Shown here: positions 45,757 through 57,925 of the stretch, in pieces
Layout of the letters: the number at the start of each line of letters is the position of its first letter
Numbering within the stretch: the first letter of the stretch is position 1
From: Rehmannia glutinosa
Lineage: Eukaryota > Streptophyta > Magnoliopsida > Lamiales > Orobanchaceae
Length of the DNA: 64,000 bases
Assembly (NCBI GenBank): GCA_016081115.2
Contig: CM071933.1
Span: 61,704,660 to 61,768,659 of the forward strand
Direction of reading: 5' to 3'
Notes under the pieces: model-generated
What the model was told of the DNA's origin: nothing
The model's database searches: none
Seen by the model: only the letters and a program-made list of their open reading frames with translations
Position numbers and translations under genes: made by a program

Positions 45757-47318
45757 TTTTGGGAAATCATTTTATAGATTTTGATGAATGCCATGTAAAA
45801 CTTAGAATAGGAAGTTGGCACCCCATTTTTGTTGTAAACCGCATTGTAATAGATAGAAATTTGGTCAAGTGAGTTAAATCGGCTATGCCTAAACATGCAA
45901 GAAGATAATCGGAGACTAGAAGGAAGACTCATTGCAAAGACATTTGAGTATGGCAAAGAAGAGAAGACGGAACTCGATCAAGGTGTAGTTTGAGATGCGG
46001 TGAGTAAAGTATCGATCAAAGTCAACTCAAGATAGCCAAGTCTCAAGGTTGAAGTGATGGAAAGAGTCATCAAATGATTGGAAGCGACTCAAGTCACCTG
46101 GGGATGTGAAGAAAATGTAGTCAAATTAAGACAATGAAAGAGATTCGTTGCACGTAAATCAAGAGAATTACTTAAACAAGTAATACCTCCATACTACCTT
46201 TCTTGAAGTGCTCATCCCGAAGCGTGCAAAAGGAATAAACCAATGGGAAGCATCGCACCATGTCGAACTACGAAAAGTTGAAGAACAATTCATACGAGGA
46301 AGTGGCAATTCCAAGGATCGCAACAAGACAAGCAAGCCGACCACAAGTGACTTTCAAAAATAAGCTATCTCTTCAACGGGCGATTTTTGAAAGATCACTA
46401 TAAAAAAGGCCGAGGAATAACTCGAGAGAAGGTTACTCGAACCACGAACATTTCAAGCAAACATTTGAATCTGTAACCTAAAAATTCTCAAATCATTCAA
46501 GATTAATCATCAAGCCTACATTACGAAGAAAATCAATCCAACACTCACCTGTGAAGGAATGATAACTTCAATCGGTTGAAGAGGAAATTTTTGAAGAATC
46601 AAGGGGTCTACATTCCACGGAGGATTGTAGGAAGGTTCAAGGTCGAACCAGTCTCAAGTTTTGGAGGGCTTCGTGATCAAATCCAAGAAGCTTGAGCAAG
46701 TGGGTTGTAGTAGCAAGGCAAATTTGCCTGTGAAGAAGGCGAGTCGTGACGAGAAGCCTTGGTGCGTGACAAGGCATCTCATCAATCCCAAAGGATCAAG
46801 TCGGTTGTGTGATCAAGACTTGTATCCGGGATCGTTACCACTCGTATCTTGATCAATACTTAGTGGATTCCTCCGGGGAGTTGGAGAAGAGAGGAGTAGA
46901 AGAATTACCCCATCTTCGAACCTCTATACAAACTTATCGTGTCATTTACATTTCAAGACTTTAATTCTCGCATCTTATTTATTTAACTCTGTTTGATAAA
47001 TTTGACATCCAATTGATAATCAATCGTGTGCTAAAACCGAGTATTAAAACAAACTTAACCAAATTCAAGGGTGTTAAGTCTTCCAATGAAAAACAAATCA
47101 CAATCGAGTTAAGTCTTTAGTCAAAACAATTTGAGTTATTTTATCAAAACTCGATCAGTCATTGAGTGACTAACTCTATTTGATTAACTAACTTAGTTGT
47201 CCATCAAGGACACGGTGTGAAGTACTAACTCTTATTACTTAAAAGGACTAATTTGAAAAGTTGGTAAGATTTATTCAACCCCCTTCTAAACCTTACACTC
47301 ACACCCTTGGGACCTACA
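45757..47318 (+). repeat. Element C 3' LTR
   Basis: Begins TTTTGGGAAATC and ends GGGACCTACA, followed by TTCCG. Same length as the 5' LTR within one base. Confidence 0.92.
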
Positions 47319-47323
47319 TTCCG

Positions 47324-47431
47324 CATTTACATTCTTGTCATTTACTTGTTCATTCGAAAAAGAGGGCGATTTGCAAAATATCGGCATAATCTATTCACCC
47401 CCTCTAGATTATCGTAGCCACTGGACTAATA
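47324..47431 (+). repeat. Element B 5' LTR, second part
   Basis: Continues B's LTR after element C and ends CACTGGACTAATA (family end CTAACA, changed). The matching stretch in the 3' LTR ends at 54669. Confidence 0.9.
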
Positions 47432-47433
47432 AG

Positions 47434-47444
47434 TGGTATCGAGC
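47434..47444 (+). other. Element B primer binding site, one base short
   Basis: TGGTATCGAGC, two bases after the LTR, lacking the A of TGGTATCAGAGC. Confidence 0.75.
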
Positions 47445-47486
47445 CAAACTCTTTGGCTAGCTCGTTCGAGTAAAGAGGAAAGATCC

Positions 47487-50400
47487 ATGGCTACAAATGA
47501 AGCTTATCTCACCACCGCCTCCACCAACAAGCCACCACTATTCGACGCCAACAACTACGCATTTTGGAAAGACCGCATGGAGTGCTTTCTACAAGTGCGG
47601 ATTTGATATTTGGAATGTGGTCATTGAAGGAGTTGCTCAACCAACAACAAAATTGGAGGATGGTACCATGACTCCCAAGCCGTTCAAGGAATATGATGAA
47701 AATGACAAGAAGGCTTTCTCTTTAAACGGTAAGGTCTTAAACATTTTGCATTGCTCTCTTACCGCCACCGAATATAATTGCATAAGAGGCATACGGTCGG
47801 CACATGGAGTTTGGGAAAAATTAGAAACCATCTATGAGGGCACAAAGAAAGTGAAGCAAGCAAGAAAAACAATGCTTGTGAAAGACTTTGAAAATTTCAA
47901 TATGCATGATGGTGAAAGCATATCAAAAATGGTGGAAAGCCTTGACAACATTGTCAATCCTCTTGTGGCTCTTGGAAAGGTTATCTCCGAAGAAGATAAG
48001 GTGACCAAAGTCTTAAATGCCCTTCCCGGATCATGGTCCGAAAAGGTGACGGCAATCACGGAAGCTCAAAATCTTGAGACACTCAAGTTTGATGAGCTCA
48101 TTGGGAACCTCCTTATTTATGAAGTATATCTCGAGGAGAGGAAAAATTCTCAACCATCCACCTCTAAACAGGCACGCAAAATATTATTAAAGGCTTAGCA
48201 TCTTCTTCTAATAATGTTTATTATGCTAGTGATGAGGATGATGAAGAAAACAGCGACTCTTGTTAGAAAATTTGCAAAATTTGTAAACAAAAATAAAGCA
48301 AGAAAGCCAAGAGACAATTCTTGTTTCAAATGCGGAAAATCCAGGGCACTACATAGCCGATTGCCCAAAATTAGCGGAAGAGGAACAAAAGAAGAAAAAG
48401 CCTTAGAAAAAAGAAGGCGTTAAATGCGGACGTCAAAACTTGGGATGAATTACTTGAAACAACCCGATGAGGAAGGAGAATCGAACATGGTCTTATGGCC
48501 ATAGACGATGAAAATACCGAGAGTGCGCTCTAATGCTTCATCTTCTTCCCTAGTTGATGAATTACAATGTGATTTTGATGAATTGCAAAATGAGTTTCAA
48601 AATTTGATTGTTAAATACAAGAATTTGAAAAAGGAGCATAAAGAGCTTAAACTAGAAAAAGATAAATTATTTACTTCTTATGATTCTCTTGATAAGGCTC
48701 ATGCTATTACTCTTACTATGGTTCGTACTCTTGAAACCGAAAAACAAACGCTCATAAATGATATTGAAAATTTGAAAAAAAGATGTGCATCGATTCAATT
48801 TAAGTACGGATAAAGTCACAAAACTTTTAGATGCACAAAGAGGTGAGCATTCTAAATTAGGACTTGGTTACAAACCTTTTCAAAATGCTTTTAAGAAAAA
48901 GACCAAGGTCCAACCTTTGTACGTCTTTAGTAGTCCTCGTATTATTACTTGTTTTTATTGTGGTAAGAATGGACACTATGCTAGCAATTGTAAATTGAAG
49001 AATAATTTTAGCTATTATTGGAGACCTAAAGGTCTCAAGGTTAACCCCATGGACCCTAAAATTATAGGGTACCTAAAAATAATTCCTTTGTAGGTTATAG
49101 GGCTATAACAACAATGGAAGATTCAAAATGGCTCGTGGACAGCGGATGTTCACGCCATATGACCGGAAAGAAAGAACTTTTTACCAACATCAAGCTCCAA
49201 GAAGAGGGTATGGTCATGTTCTAAGCAATGGCAAAGGAAGAATTCTTGGAAATGGAGAAATTGGTAACTCTTCTTTCTCTCTTAGTGATGTTCTTTTAGT
49301 AGAAGGGCTTAAGTTCAATTTGATAAGTGTTAGCCAACTTTGTGATTCAAATTATAATGTTGTTTTTAATAAAGAAAAATGCCTTATTTCCAAAAATGAT
49401 AAAATTATTTGTGAAGCAATTAGAAAAGGCAATCTTTACAAAATTTGTACAAGTGATTTGGTTAGTCAAAATGTTTCTTGTCTTGTCGCCAATAATGATT
49501 TAACTAGTTTATGGCATAGGCGACTTGGGCATGTTGGATACAAAAATTTGCAAACTATTTACAAAAACCAACATGTAAAAGGATGCCCAAATTGAATTTT
49601 GAAAATCTTGGCTTATGTGACACTTGTCAAAAGAACAAATTAGTTAAGAGTAGTTTTAAGCCCAAAACTGAAATTTCCACTACCAAACCCCTACAAATGC
49701 TTCATCTTGATTTGTATGGGGATATTGGTACGACAAGTCTAAGTGGAAAACATTACACTTTTGTTATAGTTGATGATTTTTCTAGATATACTTGGGCTCT
49801 ATTTCTTACAAATAAAAGCGATGCCGTTAATGAGTTTGTTAAGTTGTGTAGACTTATTGAAAATGAAAAGGAAGATACTATTAAGTCTATTCAAGTGATC
49901 GAGGTGGAGAATTTGACGGTTAATTCGAGTCTTTTGTGAAACCAAGGGATATAGTCATAATTTTTCGGCTCCAAGGACACCTCAACAAAATGGAGTAGCG
50001 AAAAGGAAGAATCGGACACTACAAGAAATGAGTCGGTCCATGCTCAATGAATTTTTACTTCCAAAATATTTTTGGGCCAAAGCCATAAGTATCGCTTGCT
50101 ATGTCATTAATCGAGTTTATATTCGTCCTAAAATGAATAAAACTCCATATGAGCTTTGGAAAGGAAGAACTCCAAATATTAGTTATTTCAAAATATTTGG
50201 ATGTAAATGTTTTATTTTGAATACTAAGGATCAATTAGACAAATTTGATCCTAAGGCCGATGAAGGAATATCTATGGGGTATTCAACCAAGAGCAAAGCA
50301 TATCGGATTTACAATAAGACTAGTGGGGTTGTTGAAGAATCCATCCATGTCAAATTCAATGAAGTTTCGGGTGTTGAAAGGATACCCAATGATGAAAGTG

Positions 50401-52116
50401 ATGAAGAGGATATTGTTGAACCCATTGTTCAAGATGAAACTCAAAATGATCAACCTTCAAGCTCAAATGTTCCTCAAGAAGATAAAGGTGATACTTGAAT
50501 CTTCCCGTAGCATTGAAATTTAAGGAGATCACCCAAAAGATCTTATTATTGGTGATCCCCTTGATAAAGTAATGACTCGAGGAAAATTTGCCGAGAAAGC
50601 TCTTATATCTCAAAAAGAGCCTAAAAATGCTAAGGAAGCCATTGAAGATGAGGATTGGTTTTTAGAAATGCAAGAGGAGTTGAATCAATTTGAAAGGAAT
50701 GATGTATGGGAATTAGTACCTTGTCCTCCATCTCAAACACAAAATGGGTATTTCGGAACAAGCTCGATGACCAAGGCAATATTGTTCAAACAAAGCAATG
50801 TTAGTAGCTCAAGGTTATTGTCAAGAAGAAGGTATTGATTATGATGAAACATTTGCACCGTAGCACGTTTAGAAGCTATTCATATTTTACTTGCCTATTC
50901 TTGTTTTAAAAATTTCAAGCTTTACCAAATGGATGTAAAATCTGCATTTTTAAATGGTATTATTCAAGAAGAAGTCTATGTAAAATAACCTCCAGGGGTT
51001 TGAAAATTTTTCTAGGCCTAATGATGTTTATAGACTTAAAAGGCCTTGTATGGTTTGAAACAAGCACCGTGCATGGTATGATAGACTTAGCTCTTTTCTT
51101 TTGCAAAATGGTTTTACAAGAGGTAAAGTTGATACTACTCTCTTTGTTTTTGAAAAAGGGTAAGATTACTTATTAGTGCAAATTTATGTTGATGATATTA
51201 TTTTTGGTGCTACTAATGAATCCTTGTGCAAGAAATTTTCTAAGTTAATGCAAGGTGAATTTGAAATGAGCATGATGGGGAGCTCAACTTCTTCCTGGAC
51301 TTCAAATTAAGCAATGCCAAGAAGGAATTTATATTTCTCAATCAAAATATACAAAGGAGCTTTTGAAGAAATTTGGCATTGAAGAAGGAAGAACCGTCTC
51401 TACCCCAATGGCAACAAACGTCAAGATTGGCAAAGATGAAAAAGGCAAGTCGGTTGATGAATCCAAATATCGAGGTATGATTGGTAGTTTACTTTATTTA
51501 ACCGCAAGTAGACCGGATATTCTTCATGCCGTATGCCTATGTGCTCGTTTTCAAAGCAATCCCAAAGAATCTCATATGAGCCGTTAAAAGGATTTTTCGA
51601 TATTTGAAAGGCACTATTCAATATGGTTTATTCTATCCAAAGAATGAAAATTTTTCTTTTAAAGGATTCGGATTATGCGGGAAATATTGATGATCGGAAA
51701 AGTACTTAGGATCATGTCAATTTCTAGGTGATTGCCTAGTTTCTTGGTTTTCAAAGAAACAAAATTGTGTTTCACTTTCAACTACGAAGCCGAATATATT
51801 TCCGCGGCATTTTGTTGTACACAACTTCTTTGGATGAAACAAACCTTAGTGGATTATAAATGTTCTTTTGAAAGTGTCCCTATCTTTTTGTGATAATATA
51901 TCCGCTATAAACATTGCTCAAAACCCGGTTCATCATAACCGTACTAAACATATTGAGATTCGACATCATTTTCTAAGGGATTGTGTTTCAAAACGAAAAA
52001 TTGAGATATCTTTTGTACCATCTCAAGATCAATTAGCGGACATTTTTACAAAACCGCTATCTTCCGAGACTTTTGCGTCAATACGAGCTCGGTTAGGCAT
52101 AATGCATATTGAATGA
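47487..52116 (+). pseudogene. Element B gag-pol, broken by small shifts
   Basis: ATG at 47487 (MATNEAYLTTASTNKPPLFD). A one-base shift occurs near 47590, then a clean UBN2-type gag frame of more than 200 codons runs to 48198 (FDIWNVVIEG, KTMLVKDFENF). Next come a decayed knuckle (CFKCGK at 48332), a coiled-coil segment (48540-48790), an intact second knuckle CFYCGKNGHYASNC (48954), protease DSGCSRHMTG (about 49138), LWHRRLGHVGYKNL (about 49512), integrase DLYGD and VDDFSRYTW (about 49710-49795), RT with LYGLKQAP-like and YVDDIIFGA motifs (about 51045-51215), and RNase H ending ADIFTKPLSSETFASIRARL at 52116. Frames shift roughly a dozen times, yet motifs are well kept, so decay is recent or partly consensus error. 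Confidence 0.88.
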
Positions 52117-53350
52117 GGTCTATGATTGCATTTTGCACGCTTTTAAAACTTAGGGGCGAAAAATCGGATTTTTGGTTAAAAACTCGGATTTTGGAAAAAC
52201 AGAAAGAACACTGGGCTGGTTGGGGGAAGGCCGACCGGTCGCCCACCCCCCCAACCGGTCGCCCCTCACCATTTTATGGTTTAAATCGTTTCTGTTTTCA
52301 GTTTCAGCCATTTTGGCTCATTTTGTCTATTTTTCGTCCCCTACGCACTTTTCACACAAATTTCACTTCAAATTTATTTTATTGCATACATTTTATATTT
52401 TGGACTTCATGAGGCTCGATTATCATCATCATTGTTCATCTTTACCGATTAGATGGTAAGAATTTCTCCTTTTAATCTCAATTGGGTTGAACCCTTGAGA
52501 ATGTGCTTGTACCTTGATATATTGTTGAAATTCTTGTAATAATATGTTGTTTATGATGATTGATGACAAATGTATATTGTGGTATTGAAATTGGTGATGA
52601 AATTTTTGGCTTAAACGAATCCCAAAGGCGTTATATTTCTCTTGTTTTATTCAATGCACGCCAAGTGTTCGACAAAATGTTTCAATGAAAAATTCATCAC
52701 CTACATGATTCTCTTGATTTGAAAAGTCTTATAAGTTTATAGAGATCATGTTTTATCAATCAAATGAGCTTTTACAAATCAAATGAGAAATTTTTTCCCT
52801 TTTATTCGAATTTAAGCTTAAATGCTCAATATGCTCGATAAATCTATAAAATCGCACTTTGATATAATTGTATGATGTTTTTATCGTGCTAACATTATTT
52901 TTGATGATTCCAAAGGGGAGAAACAAGAAAACGCTCATAAACTCAAAGAAGCGTAAATAAGCTCGCAAGAAAAGCTATAAGCTAAAGCTCTTAAAAGCCA
53001 AAAGCTATGGATTATACTTGGTCCATGTAATGTATTATGGACTTTTATATTTGACTTATGATGTTGTGTGACAGGGGGAGCTTATAAGCTCATGATATTC
53101 AAGCTTTAGTTGTAAAAGCTAAGCTTTAAGCTTTTAGTTGTTGCTTGTATACTTGTTCTTGATATGCATATTGATAGGGGGAGCTTGTGCAAAAATGATT
53201 TTGAAAAATCTTTGCTCCTATCCTTGTGTGTTTGTACTTATGATAAATCTTGCTTGTAATGGTTTGACGTTTTAGACCGGAAAATTGGTTTTGTTTTAAA
53301 ATCAACTTTCTAAAATTGTTTTGGTTTGTAATCATCAAAAAGGGGGAGTT
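52117..53350 (+). other. Element B 3' untranslated region and polypurine tract
   Basis: Non-coding, with two GACCGGTCG-like words at 52230-52263, a block shared with 29600-30457, repeated AAGCTATAAGCT-type words (52960-53130), and AAAAAGGGGGAG just before the 3' LTR. Confidence 0.75.
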
Positions 53351-54669
53351 TGTTATATAAATGTTTTTATCAAGATTTTGATGATTATGTTTTTATACCA
53401 AAACAATGATAATAAATGTTGTCCAAATACTCCTAAATGATTTAAAATATTTTTGCTAATTTTTGGAGTATTTCTTAGAATTTATTTTTCGATAAAAATG
53501 GACAACACTTTTTGATGGTTTTGTTTAAATTGGTTTTTTACACCAAAACTATGTTTATAAATGTTGTCAAAATACTCCCAAGTGATTTAAAATGTTTTTA
53601 CTAATTTTTGGAGTATTTCTTGAAGTTTTTTTGATAAAAATCGACAACATTTAATATTGGAGGTCGGCCGTCAAAGCGTCGCCGGTACAAGCAAAGAATA
53701 TCATAGCAGAACATTCGAACTTTTAAAATCGAAGAGGGGGACGGTCAGGGTGGTGGCGGCCGCGACCGCATGCACGGCGCAGTCGCACGCCCCGACCGGT
53801 CGACCCCGACGACGACTGCACGGATCGCATAATAATTTTTTCAAACGGTCGAAATCTTCAACAGGGCAACCGGTCGCCCTATGCTATTTTGTGACAACAA
53901 AGTTATGCTGTTTGAAATTTTTGACAGCAAGATTTACTTTTGATTTTTGTACAATATTTCTACATCTTGTGATCTTCTTTTTGTAGACAAAAGTGAAGAT
54001 AGAGGAGCCTATGTTGGGAGCCTATGTTGGTGAAGACTTCCCTATAAATAGAGGATGAATTGAAGACACAAGATACAACACATACAAGCAAAACACACAA
54101 CAAGAAATCTGCAAATTGTTCAAGCTTTCATTTTTACATTCTTGTTGTAATAGCCTAAGTACTTTCAATTGCACATCTTTGAGGTCTAGGCTTTTTGATT
54201 CTTGATTACACTTGCACTCAATATTTGTATTGGTTTCATAGAGTTGTAATCTTGAATTTTGTCCATCATTCAACACAAGACATCCTTGTGAGTATTCTTG
54301 TGGTAAGAATACACTTGGGTGATCTAGGTGATAGGTGTTTGAAGAGTGTGGTACTCTTCAAAGGTGGTGAAGGAAGATTGTGGTAATCTCCTTGAAGGTG
54401 TTGTAAGAGGATGGTGATCCTCAAGGTGTTGTATTAATTGTGGTAATTAATAAAATCTTTTTTTCTTTTTGAAATCCATCCCGGAGATACTGGTGTGGTA
54501 GAGGATTAGTCCCTAGGTGGGTTGAACCTCTTTAAATCAACGAGTGTTGTTTAATTTCCGCATTTACATTCTTATCATTTACTTGTTCATTCTAAAAAAG
54601 AGGGCGATTTGCAAAAAATCGGCATAATCTATTCACCCCCTCAGATTATCGTAGCCACTTGGACTAACA
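53351..54669 (+). repeat. Element B 3' LTR
   Basis: TGTTATATAAATG to GGACTAACA. It is near-identical to the 5' LTR except in the GC-rich zone 53663-53830 (compare 33262-33430), where the two differ heavily. Confidence 0.93.
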
Positions 54670-54674
54670 ACTGT

Positions 54675-54775
54675 ATCAAGTCCCCCCAAATTTAACTTGG
54701 TATCAGAGCAGGTCCCATGCTCGGCCCAAGGTGGGCCAATCACATGATGTGATTGAGCGTGGAGGATCCTATGAT
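54675..54775 (+). other. TRIM-like left LTR end, primer site and short interior
   Basis: The left LTR finishes at 54697, TGGTATCAGAGCAGG follows, then about 63 bp of interior up to the right LTR. Confidence 0.7.
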
Positions 54776-55000
54776 TGTGATTAATGAATTAACGAAAGAC
54801 TTACAAGTGAGGATATGCCACTTGTGAGTTGTCCCACATTGATTAATTAAGGGAAGAGAGTCCACTTTATAAGCCAAGTGAGCTACTCCTCCTATCACCA
54901 ATTGGTTTTAGGATAGAACCTCACTTGGTGGGCTTGGGCTCTCTCTCATATTAGATACGCTTCATGTGTGAGACCGTACCAAGTCCCCCCGAATTTAACA
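54776..55000 (+). repeat. TRIM-like right LTR
   Basis: 225 bp, TGTGATT to TTTAACA. It shows the uninterrupted form (GAGACCGTACCAAGTCC) of the site into which B inserted in the left LTR. Confidence 0.75.
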
Positions 55001-55145
55001 ATTCATCATGTGTTTCAACACATCAAGTGAATGACACATGTTATTATGTTATAATGAATGTTTTGGTGTACGAGATATTGTATGATCGGCGATTCAAGGA
55101 GGCCTCTCGGGTCCCAGCAAGATCCCAAAGTTTTTTTTATATATA
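55001..55145. other. Short spacer
   Basis: No gene. It ends in a T/A-rich run that borders the next element. Confidence 0.4.
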
Positions 55146-56396
55146 TGGAGAGGGTTATATGGGACCACCTCATAGGGTGAGTCCATAGGGACCAATTCTA
55201 TCCACATATCTATGTTTTTCAAGGGTTGCGATTTAAGAGTTTAAATTGCAGATTACAAGCTTTTAATTAAATAAATGGGTAAATTAGTCATCCTCCAACA
55301 TAGCCCAATATTAATGGGATTCAACTTATTTCGAGATCATGCAATCCTTCCAAATCTCGTAGCAAATTCAATGTGAACAATCATCCTCCTTCTTCAATGC
55401 ACTCTTGTGAGAATTCATTCCTCCTTCTTCTTCAATGCACTCTTGTGTGAAAAAAGTTGCGATAATTCGCCATAGTTTCTAGAGCTCGACGAGTTCGAGG
55501 TTTGCTTATGAAGATGTAATTTGTTGCTTGTATAGATGTGTCATGGTGCTTTTATATACCATTAACTACATAAGCAAGTCATAAGCAACAAACACATACT
55601 ACATAAGCAACAAGCCTATACTACATAAGCAACGAATATACACTATGTATGCACCACGGATATATTAACTACATAAGCAAGTCATAAGCAACAAACCCAT
55701 ACTACACAAGCAACAAGCCTATACTAGATAAGCAACGAATATACATTACGCCTCCGCACCGCAGAATACATTAACTACACAAGCAAGTCATAAGCAACAA
55801 ACTCATACTACATAATCAACAAGTCTATACTACATGAATCAACGAATATACACTACGTATGCACCACATATACGTTAACTACATAAGCAAGTCATAAGCA
55901 ACAAACTCATATTACATAAGCAACGAATATATACTACATATGCAACACAAATACATTAACTACATAAGCAAGTAATAAACAACAACATATATACATAAAC
56001 AACAAATATACACTACATATGCAACACATATATGATTAAATTACACATTCAATATGACTTTACTACACATGCAATATGATTATATTACATAAGCGATTAA
56101 CGACAAAATACGCTGGAGAAAAATAAAACGTGAATATGAGGGATATGGGTTACTTAAAAACTGAAAGACGTGTCGCGTGAAAGGGAGAAAGAAATGACGT
56201 GATTGAAATCTCATCAAATCTCAATAATCGATTCTATATTGTAAAATGACCACCCCACTCTTCTTAGTTGTTGAAATAAAAATAAAAATATATAACCCCC
56301 CTAAAAACGGACCACCCAAAAATATTAATCTATGGTTAGGATTGGGTCCTATGGACTCACGCCAAGTGCGAGAACCCGTTGGATCGATATCATATA
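55146..56396. mobile_element. TA-repeat-flanked non-autonomous element 1
   Basis: Both sides run into TATATA repeats. The inner ends are inverted: GGTGAGTCCATAGGGACC on the left (55177-55194), and CCTATGGACTCACG on the right, with GGGTT blocks outside. This fits element families known to target (TA)n microsatellites (Micron-like or TA-flanked Mutator-like elements); the name is an inference. The interior includes the tandem array at 55561-56060 and no transposase. Confidence 0.65.
55561..56060. repeat. Tandem array, unit about 104 bp
   Basis: Units restart with (A/G)TTAACTACATAAGCAAG at about 55561, 55664, 55770, 55874 and 55955. Each unit itself contains repeated ACTACATAAGCAAC words. The last unit is shorter (about 81 bp). 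Confidence 0.85.
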
Positions 56397-57491
56397 TATA
56401 TATATATATATATATGGGGAGAATCCAATGAGACCATATTCTCGCGGTGATATAGTGTGGTCGATCTCAACCATCCCCTATATATATATCAAAGATTAGG
56501 ATTAATATAGGATAATAATAGATTAACCAATTAATTAAATCCGATAAGGGTAAACTTGTCAAATAAAAACATGTAGGTACCGTGAATTAAGGAATCAATT
56601 ATATATATAGAGAGAGAATCATGCTCATTGACATGATCCTCCTTCCAGAAAAACAGAAATCTTTCGCACAAAACTCTGAAACAAACCCAAAAATTTGTTT
56701 GGGTTCCATAGACATCTGTGAAGCTAAAAACGCGGAAGAAATCGAGAAACAAACGCAACAAAAACGATGCATAGATACTTATAAATTGATGCATGTATCT
56801 ATAGGATGTTACAATGTTGAAACTATGTAACAAAAATCAACTAACTATGCACTGTCCAGATACTATCTATGTAGTGTAAAAAAAGCTAATATGCAGTATA
56901 TTATACCCAGCTATGCAATGTGTCATAACCTATGCAACAAAGATCAACTAAATATACATTATCTAGAAGCTATCAATGCAATGTACCAAAACTAAATTAT
57001 ACATTATATTTTACCCAAACTATGTGATAGTGTTATAAACTATGCAACAAAAATCAACTAACTATGAATGATCTATAAGCTATCTATGTAGTGTAAAAAA
57101 CTAAATATGCAGTACATATACCGATGCAAAATGTCATAAACTATACATCGAAAATTAACTAATTGTGCATTATCTAACAATTATCTAACCAAAAGAACTC
57201 TAACTTTGCTAGATTTCGGGAAAAAAGAAAGAATTAAAAAAAAATTGTCTCCTAAAATAACGTCATTAAATAAGACAGATTTACAATTTCACCCCATAAA
57301 AATGGTGTCAAAAATCAACCCATACCAAAAAACATTTGGATGATAAAAGTATCACTTTACCCTTAATGAATTAAATTAAATTGAAAATTGCCTAAAAACC
57401 TGGAAAAATCACAACCATAACATAAATCCAATCAAAGGCTAAGATTAACCCACCTTGTCTCACCCAGGGAATATGGTCTCATTTGATCAAT

Positions 57492-57496
<5 letters not shown>
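56397..57496. mobile_element. TA-repeat-flanked non-autonomous element 2
   Basis: The left end GAGAATCCAATGAGACCATA (56418-56437) is inverted at the right end (about 57468-57495). TATATA repeats lie on both outer sides, shared with element 1 on the left. The interior holds a second tandem array and no transposase. Confidence 0.7.
56838..57190. repeat. Tandem array, unit about 105 bp
   Basis: Units restart with CAACTAACTATGCA-like sequence at about 56838, 56944, 57054 and 57154. Words such as CTATGCAACAAA and TATCTATGTAGTGTAAAA recur. Confidence 0.75.
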
Positions 57497-57568
<72 letters not shown>

Positions 57569-57580
57569 TGTGTGTTGTGT
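57497..57580. repeat. Compound (TA)n(TG)n microsatellite
   Basis: (TA)n passing at about 57533 into (TG)n, broken by TATGTGCG near 57561. Confidence 0.95.
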
Positions 57581-57662
57581 TTTAAGGGAAAAAATAGTTG
57601 GCATAGGAAAACAATTTTGGCATGGAATAGCCGAGTAGGATGGCTATGACAAGGTATGATTA

Positions 57663-57925
57663 GAGTGTCAAAAAAAGACCGGACGGTTGCCCACCTTAGC
57701 CCGACCCACCAGGCTTGGAGAAAAATCGGGTCGGATGGGGCCGACCAAATGGTGCTCGACCGCTATTTTGGGAGCCCAACCCATAAAAATATCTTTGTAA
57801 ATATATGGCCAATTGGGTGACCCAAATAGGCGGCATTTTCGGCCTAGTATATTACAAAACCAAAGTAAAAAATACCGAAATTTGGTCGGACGACCCACCA
57901 GGGTTGGGCGAGAAAATGACACCTC
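57663..57925. mobile_element. Small inverted-repeat element, relative of 4676-5254
   Basis: GAGTGTCA at the left and TGACACCTC at the right. Subterminal CCCGACCCACCAGG and ACGACCCACCAGG blocks and the GGTGTCA end match the style of the 4676-5254 element. No clear target duplication. Confidence 0.55.

Larger units (their letters stand above)
34162..47318 (+). mobile_element. Element C: large SIRE-like Ty1/copia, 13.2 kb, TSD TTCCG
   Basis: Inserted in B's 5' LTR. The five-base duplication TTCCG flanks it exactly (34157-34161 and 47319-47323), and removing C plus one TTCCG restores B's LTR to 1320 bp against 1319 for its partner. LTRs are 34162-35724 (1563 bp) and 45757-47318 (1562 bp). The interior is about 10 kb: gag-pol at about 35851-41770, then a 3-kb 3' region with a further gene-like segment. 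Both coding regions have many stops and shifts. Confidence 0.93.
32950..54669 (+). mobile_element. Element B: SIRE-like Ty1/copia, 8.56 kb without its insert, TSD ACCGT/ACTGT
   Basis: 5' LTR in two parts (32950-34161 and 47324-47431, 1320 bp in total), 3' LTR 53351-54669 (1319 bp). The flanking five bases are ACCGT (32945-32949) and ACTGT (54670-54674), one change apart. The primer site is at 47434. Gag-pol spans 47487-52116, then 1.2 kb of non-coding DNA with a polypurine tract (AAAAAGGGGGAG) before the 3' LTR. It is interrupted by element C inside its 5' LTR, so B was in place first. Confidence 0.92.
32770..55000 (+). mobile_element. TRIM-like element, interrupted by element B (outermost level of the nest)
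   Basis: The left LTR (32770-32949, resuming at 54675-54697) and right LTR (54776-55000) share a long block containing CACTTGTGAGTTGT, GTCCACTTTATAAG and GAGCTACTCCTCCTATCACC. Between them, at 54698, lies TGGTATCAGAGC, an intact initiator-tRNA primer site, and only about 80 bp of interior. That layout (short LTRs, primer site, no coding capacity) is TRIM-like. The right LTR ends AATTTAACA. I see no matching target duplication, so the outer limits are less certain than those of B and C. Confidence 0.7.

Noticed and set aside
55561..56060. CRISPR-like array of repeated words
   Set aside because: Units are tandem, about 104 bp, with no unique spacers, inside a TA-flanked transposon in a plant genome.
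57455..57649. Open frame through the (TA)n(TG)n run
   Set aside because: Translation of a microsatellite (YIYIYI, CVCVCV); not a gene.
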